DNA of 64,000 nt from Clarkia xantiana subsp. parviflora. Lineage: Eukaryota; Streptophyta; Magnoliopsida; Myrtales; Onagraceae. Of the stretch, positions 1 through 11,685 are shown piece after piece; the stretch's first letter is position 1, and each line of letters starts with the position of its first letter. The DNA is taken from contig JAPTYO010000003.1 of assembly GCA_036873135.1 (NCBI GenBank), forward strand, positions 31,438,763-31,502,762, read 5' to 3'. The notes beneath the pieces are model-generated. The model was not told the origin of the DNA. It worked only from the letters and a program-made list of their open reading frames with translations, and did not search any database. The position numbers and the translations under genes were made by a program.

Positions 1-764
1 TATTGAAAGTTATTTAGCTTAAGCCCATCTTTCACCTAATAAAGTTTTAGTCAAAAGCCCAACTCTAAAAAGCTAAACCTAACCCACTATCTCTCTCTCA
101 CACTCTCTTTCCTCTCTAATTCATTCCTCACGGCTCAAATTCTGCCGTTCTTCTTTTCGCTTCTTATTTTCTCATATCATATATTTTCTGGTTGAAGAAA
201 ACAACATCCTGTGCTGGGACTATTGTTGATAGCACACGTATAGCTCGGGAAGAAGTTGCAGAAACAGTGGTGCGGCAGAGATTGAATTCTGGCCAGTCAG
301 GTGCGGCATAGATTAGGATTTCATTGTTGATTTCGAGGTTGGAAGATGGAGCTCAAGGCATAGAGCACAAGAGCAGGTGTTGTTGATTTTCCTTTCTTGC
401 TTGAATCTAATTTTGGTTGTAAATTTCGCTGGATTTGGAGCTGAGATGGGTTGTATTGAGACTTGAATCTCGTCTTTTTTGGTGAGTAGGGCCAGACTGA
501 TTTTCTTTTCGGATTTAGAAAAAATATCGTTCATTTTAGAAAGAAATTTGGTAGATATTGAAATCTTATCTATTTAACAATCTACAATTGTATAAGTAGA
601 TCTCTGAAATTGACTTTTCTAATATGATGAAAGTTGTATTAATTCAAAGAACTTTGATCTGTTTCGTACTTTCATATTTCTGTGCTGTGAAGCTGATATT
701 AAAAAAAAAATGGCAGATAAGAAGAGAGCCACCATTTGTAGAAGCATACCGTAGCTTAGCTGCC
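1..764 (+). other. Promoter and leader region of the mS23 gene
   Basis: No separate gene is visible here. A CT-rich tract near 85-135 and many CTCTCT runs resemble a plant core promoter or 5' leader. The leader may contain an intron, because a long T- and A-rich stretch lies between about 400 and 700. I could not fix a transcription start or the leader splice sites. Short open frames in this stretch have no recognisable domain. Confidence 0.35.
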
Positions 765-1952
765 ATGTCGTTCATGAAAGGAGATCTGCTTACTCGAACC
801 AGAAAGCTCGTTAAGGGCTTGGCTAGGGTAGAGCCCGTCTGGTTCAAAGCCATGCAAGAGTAAGCCATCTTGCAGCTTCTTGGTCCCAGTTTATGATATC
901 AAAGTCTTATACCATTAAAAAGATATATCATGTTTAGTTCTGTTGGCTCAGTATCTTTGATGTTCAATTGTAGTGATGGTCTTCTGTCTTATCTATACTC
1001 TAGGATAGTTTGCTTGTGGAAAATAATAAGCTGAGATGAGCTGGGCTAGTTTGTTTTTATGGTAGAGATGTGAAAGAGTCGTTCTTAACAATGCATGTAT
1101 TGTACGATCTTTAATATCCGTTGTGCGGTTCAGAATCAAATATATATACATCCTTAATGTTGCTTTTTTACAATCTACTGTGGTACCAGGACACCCCCTG
1201 CAAACTTCCCTCGGATCGATGAAGTTGAGAAAATTAGTCTTCCTGAAGATATTTACGTCAAGAAATTCTTCCAGAAGCATCCCGATTCGAAATATTGGGA
1301 TCCCATCAAGTATAGCTTTTACTACTTTGTGTTTTGTTTCCTTCAGTGTCATTATATTGGCTTGTTACTGCTTGATGACAGTTCATTGATATCAACTTTT
1401 GGTGTTGTGAGGTTGAATTAGTATGAAAACTGATCATTAGAATAACAAAAACAACAGTAAAACCTTACCATTTCCAAAGTATATATGTGTATTCAGTTTT
1501 ATCGTCGTTTCTTCAACAGGTTTAATGGTTTTAACCCCCCTCCAGCACGTGTATTTGGTCAGAGAGTCCTTCAACTGAAAGAACAAGGTGTTAGCGAGGA
1601 GCAAGCCATGGCTGTTGCTGATGTATGATCATTTATTTGTATGCTTGGTTGCTAATGCACAATATTTATGCAAATGTGAGCATTATATGTTTTGTTTCTC
1701 TTATAGATGGAATACAAGCAAGAGAAGACGCATAAGAAGAATGCATATACACGTTTGAAAGAGATTGCGAAACTCCAAGGCAAGCGACCTCCTCCAACCC
1801 CTTTCCCAAGCGCCATTAAAGAGATCCAATCTCTCGAGAGGAAGTATGTTCGTGAACGTTTCAATAACCCTAAAATCCTCAACTTATATCAGAAGATGAA
1901 AAGAGAGCAGGAGATCGATAGGGAGGAGCGATTTGGAACCAGACCTTTCTAA
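765..1952 (+). CDS. MRPS23: Mitochondrial small ribosomal subunit protein mS23 (four exons)
   Basis: Probable plant mS23, a protein of the mitochondrial small ribosomal subunit. Coding exons are 765-859, 1190-1309, 1520-1622 and 1707-1952. All three introns are GT-AG and the 564 nt give 187 residues. The protein opens MSFMKGDLLTRTRKLVKGLA. It then has a LPEDIYVKKFF block near residue 50, FNGFNPPPARVFG near residue 73, a SEEQAMAVAD block, and the basic C-terminal half with GKRPPPTPFPSAIKEIQ. I remember these blocks from plant mS23-type proteins. No cleavable presequence is obvious; the basic N terminus may act in import. An upstream ATG at 624 is in a frame that lacks the conserved start context. 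A MITE begins 35 bases after the stop codon, so it probably lies in the 3' UTR. Confidence 0.82.
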
Positions 1953-1986
1953 TCTCCTCCTTATTTTGATCAACTACTGTGTATTC

Positions 1987-2348
1987 GAGTTTTTGACCGA
2001 TATAAACCTTCATGGACAACCAAATACAAATATAGACCGCATGAAAAAAAAATTACAAATCTAAGGCAAACCGAGATTTCACATCTCGGTTTGGATTTTT
2101 TTTTTTCATCCAAACCGAGATGTGAAATCTCGGTTTGGATTTTTTTTTTTTTTTAGGGTTTAGGGCACTAAAAAACCCTAAACCCTAAAAAAAAAAAAAA
2201 AAAATCCTAACCGAGATGTCTCGGTTTGGATAAAAAAAATCCAAACCGAGATGTGAAATCTCGGTTTGCCTCAGATTTGTAATTATTTTTTCATGCAGTC
2301 TATATTTGTATTTGGTTGTCCATGAAGGCTTATATCGGTCAAAAACTT
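1987..2348. mobile_element. Foldback MITE, Mutator-type, 9-bp target duplication
   Basis: The 362-bp element is flanked by perfect 9-bp direct repeats TGTGTATTC at 1978-1986 and 2349-2357. Its arms are near-perfect inverted repeats of more than 110 bp, starting GAGTTTTTGACCGATAT on the left and AAGTTTTTGACCGATAT on the right (reverse complement). Inside each arm is a second palindrome, AAACCGAGAT-n5-ATCTCGGTTT. The centre holds poly-T/poly-A tracts around AGGGTTTAGGG and CCCTAAACCCT, the plant telomere-type motif. A 9-bp duplication with long TIRs is typical of Mutator-like elements. It has no coding capacity. It probably lies in the 3' UTR of the mS23 gene, so a transcript reading through would fold into a long hairpin. 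Confidence 0.85.
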
Positions 2349-2496
2349 TGTGTATTCATCGTTTACTACTGTGGATGGATTTGTATCCATAACAATAAGC
2401 TGTGGTTAATTTCACACTTCAGTCTGGCGTTTGGACATGGATGAATTACTTTTATATGCTTGCTGTTAAAGGACAGTGGTTTGTTCATTAATGAGG

Positions 2497-2930
2497 TGAA
2501 TATTATTGCTAGAATCTAGTACTCACCAGAATGAATAGTAAGCAGTGACTAGCTCGATTTTTTTTTTCTTTTTACCGTGGATTTTCTTATGTAGAAAAAG
2601 AATTACACAAAGATAATTTTATTGAAATAAGGATCTTATTATTCAGATTAATATTAAGTTATTCATATTATTTATTGATATGGAAGCTAATGATGCACCT
2701 AAGTTTCAGCAATGTGGACTCATAAGCTCCATAATTTTATTTAAATTTTAAATTCATTAATTTCGCTAAATGACATTTTTTAAACTTAATCAAGCAGAAC
2801 TATAATTCTTCAAACATAGTTGGATCCGTTGGATCCGTTGTCTAATGCTTCGAATTCATTTTAGTAAAAACAAAAAAAAACCATATAAAAATCAAACATA
2901 AAGTCCAATTTCCCATCTATATTGTTCTAG
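2497..2930. repeat. Downstream flank of protease copy 1, duplicated at 7233-7668
   Basis: This 3' flank repeats almost exactly at 7233-7668, from GTGAATATTATTGCTAGAAT up to the protease stop codon. The match marks the left edge of the tandem duplication unit. A shorter related stretch (AATTACACAAAGGTAATTTT) also occurs upstream of copy 2 near 17422, as expected for units joined head to tail. No gene is seen in it. Confidence 0.8.
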
Positions 2931-5042
2931 CTACCTAGCTAGTTTATCTTCAAACCCGCGTGAACAATCAAAAACGGGTTTGAAAGATACCTTATCTTTA
3001 TCGTACCCGACCATAAAATTTATCTGCGCTAAGCTACCAAAAAAGTTTATCCCCTTGGATTTTGTATTAGGCTGAAAAGCGAAGCACGCTGTATATGGCC
3101 GGACCAATAAAAAGGTATTAACCGTGGCCAGCGCCACGTCAGCGCCCTCGAAATGCATCGTAATTGTCGGTGCATCGAACGTTAGTGTCGAGCTAGTGTT
3201 GTAACAAAGATCAAATCCCTTAACGGGGTCTGCTGGTGGTAGAAATACCCGCGACATAACCCCGTCCCTCATCGTCTGGTAAAAATGTGGGTCTAAATAT
3301 GTCTGAAGCGTGCCTGAATCGATGACTATGTTACCGGGTTGACTTGATGAAGCGGACGGGTAGTTGAATCTCTCTGTTTTCGCCCCGTTAGTAATGCTTC
3401 CGCCTTTTAGGGTTAGGTAGTACCCGTCATGGTAGACTACTGGGGTTGAAACGGTTCCGGGCCCTGAAACCACCGCGCTTTCCCCGAAGTTGAGTATGCT
3501 GGAGTATGCTTGATATTGAACCAAGCAGTAAGAAAATTTACCGGTAACGTTAAGTTGCGTTACAAGGGATGTGGGACCAGCTCCCATGCCGATAACACCT
3601 GTCGATTTAGGGTTTAGGATTCCGCCTTCGGAGTGGGTGCACCCGAACATGATTATGTTACGGACTGTTTTGCCGGGTGAGACGGAGTCCAAAGTGATCA
3701 AGTCCACACCCACAACGCCCTCGCAATACGAGCCGTCGACGTAATCGTAAGCAAATCCGCATTTATTTTGCTCTGTGCAGATTGGTTCAGGAGTAAACCT
3801 GCAGCCCATAACTTCATTGTTATTACTTATAACACTACTAGCTGGATTCAGATGACATGCCTCAAATCGCGTCTCACTGTTAAGATTTCGACATGTTTCC
3901 TTGGATTGAACATTTTCCTTTTAGGGTTCACCAATTCCAATAGGGTTTTAGGGGGGGAAAAACTACAAAATTAATTACACTCTGGATACGTGTCAATATC
4001 TTAACGGTGAGGTACGATCTGGGGCATGGAGAGTGGCGCGGGAGATATGGATCCCTACTAGCTAGCTAAGAGTCTCAACTAATGGCTTATGAGTTTTAGA
4101 AATCTCAACTTTTTTTAATATTTAGAGCAGTCAACTATCCGAAGTATGACCTATCAGTCAGATATGACTCGATTCAACTAATTAATGGGCTTATCTTAAC
4201 CCAATTCCATGCATAACATTTTCACCTTGTCTAGAAGACCATGTTTGGGATGAGAGCAGGCATGGACGAACCCCATGGCTCACCCTAAATCGGCCATTGC
4301 TCAAATGTCGAATTAAGGGACTCGTCCTGATCCAATCTCATATAAGACATGGTATCCAAGATCAAGTAAACATGTTAGGTACGGGCTCGGGTCAAGGCGA
4401 GTCTTCTAACTAGGTGAATTAAGTCATGGCTGACAGATAAATCACACTTTAGATAGTTAATACCTTAAATAATAATAGAAACCAAAATTAAGACTCATAA
4501 ACATCATTTGTCAATAGTTGATACTCCTAAAAAATCCTGAATACATTACTTTTATGCATAATACAGTTTATGGATCCGCCACTGCGTGTAACGTACCTGG
4601 TGCATGCCTCAACATGACAGTCCATCCGAAAGAAGGAACGTGACTTGCTAGAGTCAAAAAGCGGAGCCTCCTGCTTACCACAATGGGTGCACGGCACACA
4701 TCGAGTCCACATCCAGTCACTGCCAGTATCGAGGGTTCCGAAGATCGATACAGGTGGACTCCCGATGCTCATCTTCAAAAGATATGACCCACCGTAGCGA
4801 TAGACCGGGCCCTTCGGGTCCGGTCCTACAACTTTACTGTTATCGAAAAATAGCGACTTGTCCAAGCGTTGGTAATGGGTTTCGTTCGGGTTATAGAACG
4901 GGGATTTTGGCGAGAAGTCGCGGTGTATCATCTCCATGCTGAACCCGCCTTTCGAAGCCGTACCCATGGACGGAAAATAGATTAAGATTGATAAGGAAAT
5001 TAAGAGTCTCATTATTTTAAAGGGATATATATTGGAGATCAT
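2931..5042 (-). CDS. Aspartic protease, CDR1/nepenthesin-like, copy 1 (intact)
   Basis: Secreted pepsin-family (A1) aspartic protease of the plant atypical group. Exon 1 is 5042-4597 and exon 2 is 3798-2931; the intron is GT-AG, phase 2, and the product has 437 residues. A hydrophobic signal peptide covers about residues 10-26. The first catalytic motif is DTGS at D105 and the second is DSGT at D309. The flap region reads YDYVDGSYCEG, and the cysteines CVPCTHC typical of this group follow the first motif. I chose the ATG at 5042 because copy 3 aligns from the same methionine; the frame extends further upstream only through a TTG. The family is known for roles in defence signalling (CDR1) or digestion (nepenthesin); the substrate is unknown. 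No frame break is seen. Confidence 0.9.
4066..4530. repeat. Foldback element in the intron of protease copy 1
   Basis: The two halves of the intron are imperfect inverted repeats. The left arm begins AGAGTCTCAACTAATGGCTT and the right arm, read in reverse, begins GGAGTATCAACTATTGACAA. Both contain a TCATGACT-type motif and TCTAGAAGAC / TTAGAAGACT blocks. The same structure sits in the introns of copies 2 and 3, so the insertion predates the gene duplications. Related sequence occurs near 57000-57180. Confidence 0.65.
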
Positions 5043-5993
5043 GGCTATATGTAATGTTCTTAACAAGAGGGAACTTGTTAAGCTTCTCTGTATATGAAGG
5101 GGTTGCTAATTTGTGTGTGCTTTTGCAAGATGTCTATATATATATATAATTAAAGTGAATTCATATAATTATTATATTTTTGTATTAATTATTATTTTTT
5201 GGTAACCTATTAATTAGTATTTTTGGTAACCTATTAATTAATACATAGTATTTCTTTTAGGTGGTTAGTGGTCACTTATATAGTCATATGATTGTTTTCA
5301 GTCAAATTGATGGGATCAGAATTATATTAAGGCAATAATTTATAACAATAATATTAATATGCATTTGGGGTAGAATTCTACTAATATAAAAACTTGGATA
5401 AAAATGTCATTGATTTGCATTTAGTGCAACTTTTTTTTTTTTTTAAGTTGATGTACTGAATAACATATGCACCTTATTTTTATTATTAGTTTGTTGTAGT
5501 AGTGTATATATATATATAAATTAAAATATACAATATCATAAGTTATCTTAAAGGTTTTCAAATCTACTTTCACTTGGAAAAAAATCGATCGTAAATCAGA
5601 GTATCGTAAAAAAAGTTATAGCTCTCTAATTGTAATGTCCGACAGTAAATAATATTATACTATAGTAAATTAAAGATACAAATATATTTTATAAATATTA
5701 AAGCTATCAATATATTATGCGGGAGGAAAGATACTAAGGGAAGCAATCCTATGTTGTCGTGTATTGTCATATCAGTTTTTTCTCGCATGCTCGCTTGATA
5801 CACACGCAACTCAACTTAGTAATGCAAATTCAATTCATCTCTATATTTCCGTACCACTAGTTCTTTTGTAAAGAAAGAGAAGGCAAAATAATTACAGGGT
5901 TAATTAGCGCAATGCACTTATACGTTTCTGCATGTTGCTCGATGCACCACACATGTATGCGAATGCACCCATACGTTTTGCTATGTTGGTGAA
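5043..5993. other. Upstream region of protease copy 1, ending at a TE junction
   Basis: Sequence up to about 5898 matches the region upstream of copy 2 (16871-17435) and carries AT-rich TATA-like runs near 5135-5150. After AAAATAATTACA at about 5898 the match to copy 2 stops. About 95 bp of unmatched sequence with a repeated GAATGCACCCATACG-like pattern then leads to the LTR at 5994. No gene is seen. Confidence 0.5.
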
Positions 5994-7232
5994 TGATGGA
6001 TATTCACCCAATTAAGGTTCGTATTTATATTTCGGACTTCGTAAACACGTCAAAATCACATAAACGGTTCGAAAACACATCACCGGGGTTTAAAACGGTC
6101 CGGACGCGCGACACGCGCGTCCGGACCGAACCTCCGGATTATTGGCAATCCGGACACCTCTGAGTTGCCTTAGGGCAATCCAGAGGCGTCCGGATCGCCT
6201 CAGACGACCCGGAATACGTCGGGATCGCCCGAACCCGACATAATCCGAGTACTGCAGCGCGCGTGTTCCATTTGTGTCACCACACAAAGTTAGAGTTTTA
6301 CAATAGCCAACCTTGATCAAACAAGACGACGGTTCACGTTTTCCTTAAAATTGGCGTCAAACCGCTCAAAAACCGGGATCGGTTCTAAGGTTGTCTATAA
6401 ATAGGGGACCTAGGCCATTCATTTGAGAGTAATGTCACTGGAGATTGGCTTAGGAGCTCTGACTTCTCTCTAGCTTTCTCTCTCTAGAATTCTCATTTAT
6501 GCATCGGAGAGGGCGCAACCAGCACCACCCCCCTCTCCGTGCTGGTTACTGCCCCGTGTGCAGGTTCAGACAACAAGCGCGAAGTAAGGAGTGCGTGTAT
6601 AAGGCATGACGCGTATAAGCACAACTTGAAGATAACGTCCTAACACTCTGGGGACAGTGCTGCCTGCAACATGTGATCAACCACACACTCAAACAATTAG
6701 CCATTTTATGAGCCCAAAGACAGCTGACATATCATTATTCCAACAATGCAACATATTGACAGTTTGACACTTGTGGGTTCCGACACCCCGACTAGGACTC
6801 TACACAACGATCAACCTGAAGATTCGTCAAGGCCATTGCATCCAGCGGTTCAGGACGAAACATTTGGCGCCGTCTACGAGATTCGAACAAGAAGCCATAT
6901 CGCACCACAAGCTATGACGAGCAATCATCCTCCTCCTGATAGTGTCAACCTGCATGAAAAGAAGAAAGACCCAGGGCGCCCGAAAAAGACGTCTGCAAGG
7001 AGTCAGCCTGGACCTTCGAACATCCCCCAAGCTACTTCGACTGCTTCCTCAGTGCCTGCAAGAAGCATGTCTTCCACACAGCACGAACAATGAGTGCGCA
7101 ATGCAGTGCACAACGCACCTCCGCCCGGATCTGAGCACAGACCGCAACAGTTCCCCTACGGGATGCCTGCAGAGGACACATAACAACAAGGAAGAGGTAC
7201 ACACCCAGCACCAACAGTCACTACTGCTATGA
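5994..7232 (+). mobile_element. Truncated Ty3/gypsy-like LTR retrotransposon (5' LTR, PBS and start of gag)
   Basis: A single LTR at 5994-6862 begins TGATGGATAT and ends CGAAACA. It carries CTATAAATA near 6395. Two bases later comes the primer-binding-site-like TGGCGCCGTCTACGAG at 6865. The frame after it has a Pro/Ser/Lys-rich, gag-leader-like segment (DPGRPKKTSARSQPGP) resembling the leader of the 8.75-16.04 kb element. That segment ends at 7091. The element stops abruptly at about 7232, where the duplicated protease flank begins. No gag core, pol or second LTR is present, so this is a relic left by the recombination that made the tandem array. Confidence 0.7.
6865..6880 (+). other. Primer binding site of the truncated element
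   Basis: TGGCGCCGTC follows the LTR end CA by two bases. It shares its first ten bases with the PBS of the larger element at 15211. The matching tRNA was not determined. Confidence 0.6.
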
Positions 7233-7668
7233 TGTGAATATTATTGCTAGAATCTAGTACTCACCAGAATGAATAGTAAGCAGTGACTAGCTCGATTTTT
7301 TTTTTTTCTTTTTACCGTGGATTTTCCTACCCCATTTCTTATGTAAAAAAAGAATTACACAAAGATAATTTTATTGAAATAAGGATCTTATTATTCAGAT
7401 TAATATTAAGTTATTCATATTATTTATTGATATGGAAGCTAACGATGCACCTAAGTTTCAACAATGTGGATTCATAAGCTCCATAATTTTATTTAAATTT
7501 TAAATTCATCAATTTCGCTATATGCCATTTTTTAAACTTAATCAAGCAGAACTATAATTCAAACATAGTTGGATCCATTGTCTAATGCTTCGAATTCATT
7601 TTTAGCAACAAAAAAAACATATAATAAAATCAAACATTAAGTCCAATTTCCCTTCTACATTGTTGTAG
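7233..7668. repeat. Downstream flank of protease copy 2, copy of 2497-2930
   Basis: Near-identical to the flank after copy 1, with small indels such as an extra CTACCCCATTT near 7328. It begins directly at the truncated retrotransposon boundary and has no gene of its own. Confidence 0.8.
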
Positions 7669-8750
7669 CTACCTAGCTAGTTTATCTTCAAACCCGCGTG
7701 AACAATCAAAAACGGGTTTGAAAGATACCTTATCTTTATCGTACCCGACCAAAAAATTAATCTGCGCTAAGCTATCAAAAAAGTTATCCCCTCGGATTTT
7801 GTATTAGGCTGAAAAGCGAAGCACGCTGTATATGGCCGGACCAATACAAAGGTATTAACCGTGGCCAGCGCCACGTCAGCGCCCTCAAAATGCATCGTAA
7901 TTGTCGGCGCATCGAACGTTATTGTCGAGCTAGTGTTGTAACAAAGATCAAACCCCTTAACGGGGTCTGCTAGCGGTAGAAATACCCGCGACATAACCCC
8001 GTCCCTCACCGTCTGGTAAAAATGCGGGTCTAAATACGTCTGGAGCGTGACTGAGTCGATGACTATGTTACCGGGTGGACTCCATGAAGCGGACGGGTAG
8101 TTGAATCTCTCTGTTTTCACCTCGTTAGTAATGCTTCTCCCTTTTAGGGTTAGGTAGTACCCGTCATGGTAGACTACCGGGGTTGAAACGGTTCCGGGCC
8201 CCGAAACCACCGCGCTTTCCCCGAAGTTGAGTATGCTCGAGTATGCCTGATACTGAACCAAGCAATAAGAAAATTTACCGGTAACGTTAAGTTGCGTTAC
8301 GAGGGATGTGGGACCAGCTCCCATACCGATAATACCCGTCGATTTAGGGTTTAGGTTCCGCCTTCGGTGTGGGTGCACCCGAACATGATGATGTTACGGA
8401 CTGTTTTGCCGGGTGAGACGGAGTCCAAAGTGATCAAGTCCACACCCACAACGCCCTCGCAATACGATCCGTCGACGTATGCGTAAGAAAATCCGCATTT
8501 ATTTTGGTCTGTGCAGCTTGGTCTAGGAGTAAACCTGCAGCTCATAACTTCAGGGTTAGTACTTATGACACTACTAGCTAGGAGTCTCAACTATTGGCTT
8601 CTGATTTTTAGAAATCTCAACTTTTTTTTAATATTTAGAGCGTCAATTATTTAAAGTATGACTTATCAGTCAGGCATGACTCGATTCAACTAATTAGTGG
8701 GCTTATCTTAACCCAATTACATGTATAACATTTTAGCCTTGTCTAGAAGA

Positions 8751-9535
8751 TGTTTCGACCAAGTTATTGCGGGCTGTCCGCTGGATAACTTGTCGAGATC
8801 TTCGGGTTGGATGCGAGCTAAGTCCGCCTTCTAGAGTCGTGCGCGGGCCTTAACTTCGTCTTCTGAATGAGGGCAAGTCCTTCCGGCTCTCTTAACAGAT
8901 CGTCCGTCGGAACCTGCAAAGGAGCGTTACCAAGCAGTCCCCGTGGAGAGGGGGGGGGGTGCTTGGCGTGCTCACTCTGACGATCAACATCAGTAGTTTT
9001 CTAGAGAGAGAAAGAGAGGGTTTTTAGAGAGAAGTCAGAGCTTTTCCCAAGCTTGCCCAAAGTGATTTTGGAATGAATTCAAAATGTTTACCCCCAAGGT
9101 GGCTATTTATAGGCAACCTTGGACCGTAAACCGGTTTTGATCCGGTTCAATGTGGAAATGTGAACCGGGATGCAGGGATAGGCTTTGGGAAAAGGGCTCT
9201 GACGCGCGTCTCAGGCGGCTGTCATGAACGGGACGCGCGCGCCTCTGAAACAAAGGTCTCGGACACATAGGAGTTAGTTAAAATCGGGTCTCCGTATACG
9301 TCCGAGGCAAAATGGGGGGTGTGCGCGACACCCCCCGGGTGTTGGACTTACTCGGAATTCCGGGCAAGCCGGGGCTTACCCGGAATTTTCCGGGTAAGCC
9401 CCCCGGGGTGCTGGGCAAGTTTGCGACTTGCCCGGTTTACCCCGGTTAGCTCGAAATTGGGCTCTGCAGTGGGTCTCGTGCGTGTATGAGGTCCGAATAA
9501 TTAAAACCGAGCCCGAATCATGCGTATATCCATCA
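8751..9535 (-). repeat. 3' LTR of the 7.3-kb element
   Basis: 785 bp, TG...CA. It carries a GACGCGCG-rich stretch near 9200-9240 that is missing from the other LTR, and only one full copy of the CCGGAATTCCGG-type palindrome block. TATA-like GCTATTTATAGG (plus strand) lies near 9102. Confidence 0.88.
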
Positions 9536-11685
9536 CTTGCCCCCGAGTTAAATAATGGCTTGACCTTTGTTTAACTCTATTCTAAGATAGGGTATACGCG
9601 TGATATGGGTCGTCTGCTCACCTTGAGTTTTGACCTACCAAGGGTGGATGTGCGCGGCTCAGACGAGCTTCTTGCCTTAGTTTTTGAGATGATCACGGTT
9701 GATAACTGCGTGACGGGTTAGTAGCATAACAGACTACAAGTAATATGATAAATGTGGTTTTGGAAAAAATGAGGCGCGAGCACACGTGAAATTTTTCGGG
9801 TTTGTGCGATGATCCAAGCAATATGGAAAGTTCATGCCACGACTAAATGTATTAAAGTGACAATAAATCATGCAAGTCTTGATAAAATGTTTTTCATGCA
9901 ATACGGTAGTTTCCGGGAGCCCGTCGTCCGAGACAGCCGTCTTAACGGCGAGACGACGGTTTTGGGTGAATGAAATGATGCCGGGTTTGGAAAATCACAT
10001 GCAACGGACATGATATGAAAAGTCTTGGATGTAAATCATGGATGTGTGCAATGCATGACGATGACGTGTGTATGACGTATGTGTAAAAGATGCATAGTCA
10101 TGTACTAAAAGACTTAGAAAAAAGTAGAGATAGGTAAAGGGTTACCTACACACTTATGAGGGAGCGTGTATCCCGGACGCGCGGGTTCTAAGCCTGCGAG
10201 GTGTGATGCATCCGCCGCGTTGTTGACGAACGGAGTATGTTCGCAGCGTATGTGTCGAGAGTCGAGACCCTTGTTGATATAGTATTGCCCCCAGAGTGGG
10301 GGTGCTTGTAGTGACGTGACAGCGCCAGCCTAATGACTCGTCACCATGGTTGTCGTTGTTTGATCTTTGTCGACTCGTCACATGTCGACTGCAGACATGG
10401 TGGAACACTTAGAAAATATTCCTTGATAGTCGAGACCTCGTCATATGTCGACTGCTGAGATGGTGGAACACTTAGAAAATGTTCCTTGACTGGCTCTTTC
10501 TTTCATGACTATGCTACCATCCATATGCGTGCTAGCTGAGTATGCGTGCGCTTGTATGTGTGCGCTAGTATGTGCGCGCTTGTTCCAACACTTAGAATTT
10601 TTTCCTTGTCTGTTGCCATGCATGTTGTTACTATAGGCTTGATGTCGACGTATAGTAGGTGTCGTCATGGTGGTTGATATGAACAGGGAGTTGCCCCCTT
10701 CGTAGGATGTTTGCTATGTGATAAGTGGAGACTAACGAGTCTCGTAGATATGTAGTTGTCTCCCATGTCGATGGTTACTGGGATCTCCCGAAGTAGGGTG
10801 TGCTTCATGCCTGCTACTTGGTTTTTCCAAAGTTGGGTGCATTCCACGATTGCTACCTGGTTGTTCCGAAGTTGGGTGCATTCCATGACTGCTACTTGAT
10901 GTTTCCGAGGTAGGGAGAGGGCCAGAGGTCGGCGAGGCGACGTGTCCTTTCATGGCGTTGGTCAAAGGTCGGCGAGGCGACTGCCTATCCATGTTGTTGC
11001 CGCTATCTGGCGTTTTCAAGGTAGAGTGCGTACTGCGACCGCTACTTTATTTTCCCCAAGGTAGAGTGTGTCTAGCGACCGCTACCTGGTTTGCGAGGGA
11101 GGATTCGTAAGGAACCGCTTGTATGTGCCCCCGGAGCCTTGAGCCATTTTGAGGATAAAATTTGATCGAAAGGTGGTCGGATGGCATTTTGGTAATTATA
11201 ACCAATTTTGTATGTCTTTGATTTCTTTAGCTTGTCGCTTTGTAGAGCGCCTGAATACCTGTGTCACATTGCACGAATGTATGAAGATTTGATTAGTAGG
11301 TGGCCTAGGCCTTTGATGAGCGTAAGGATTTTTGACTCCCGAGCGGGAGGATCCATAGCTGTTTGTATGCGGACAGTTGGTCCATTGGGTTGAATATCCT
11401 TGCAAAGGACTTTGATGAATGTGGTTGATGTGTGTGGCTTGTGATGCTGTGCGCGCAGTGCTGCACCTAGTGTCCGCTGTTACTATACTTAGTTTTTGAG
11501 CGAGAGGTGTTACTCCTCCTCTTAGAGCATCGATGCACGTGCGTTTGGTAGGAGGTGTACGCGCTCCGCAGATGTGCGTGTTTGGTAGGAGGTGTACGTG
11601 CTTCACACGACTCTCCCACATCTTGTAAACTGACGATCTTAGAATAACAGTGGTACGCCATGACTTGTCGTTGTGTTTCCCGGAA
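9536..11685. other. Internal non-coding part of the retrotransposon
   Basis: The short open frames on both strands have no recognisable domain, and no pol motif is visible. A GGGGGCAAG polypurine-like run (minus strand) borders the LTR. A repeat-like GTTTGCGAGGGAGGATTC at about 11090 matches the satellite units at 13.4-14.2 kb. The stretch 11196-11660 has repeated GTGTTTGGTAGGAGGTGTAC motifs. Confidence 0.6.
10790..11095. repeat. Degenerate tandem repeat, about 40 bp
   Basis: Five to six diverged units share GCTACTTGGTTTTTCCAAAG / GCTACCTGGTTGTTCCGAAG followed by TTGGGTGCATTCCA or TAGAGTGTGT. A block with GGTCGGCGAGGCGAC repeated twice splits the array near 10930-10985. Confidence 0.6.

Noticed and set aside
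993..1352. 119-codon minus-strand frame
   Set aside because: Covers exon 2 of the mS23 gene on the other strand and has no recognisable domain.
2110..2190. Interstitial telomere
   Set aside because: Only one or two TTTAGGG-type units on each side of a palindrome centre. They belong to the MITE and do not form a telomeric array.
5043..5066. N-terminal extension of protease copy 1
   Set aside because: The extra eight codons start with TTG. Copy 3 supports the ATG at 5042.
6090..6320. Arg/Gly-rich minus-strand frame
   Set aside because: Lies within the LTR of the truncated element; its composition reflects CGGACGCGCG-type repeats.
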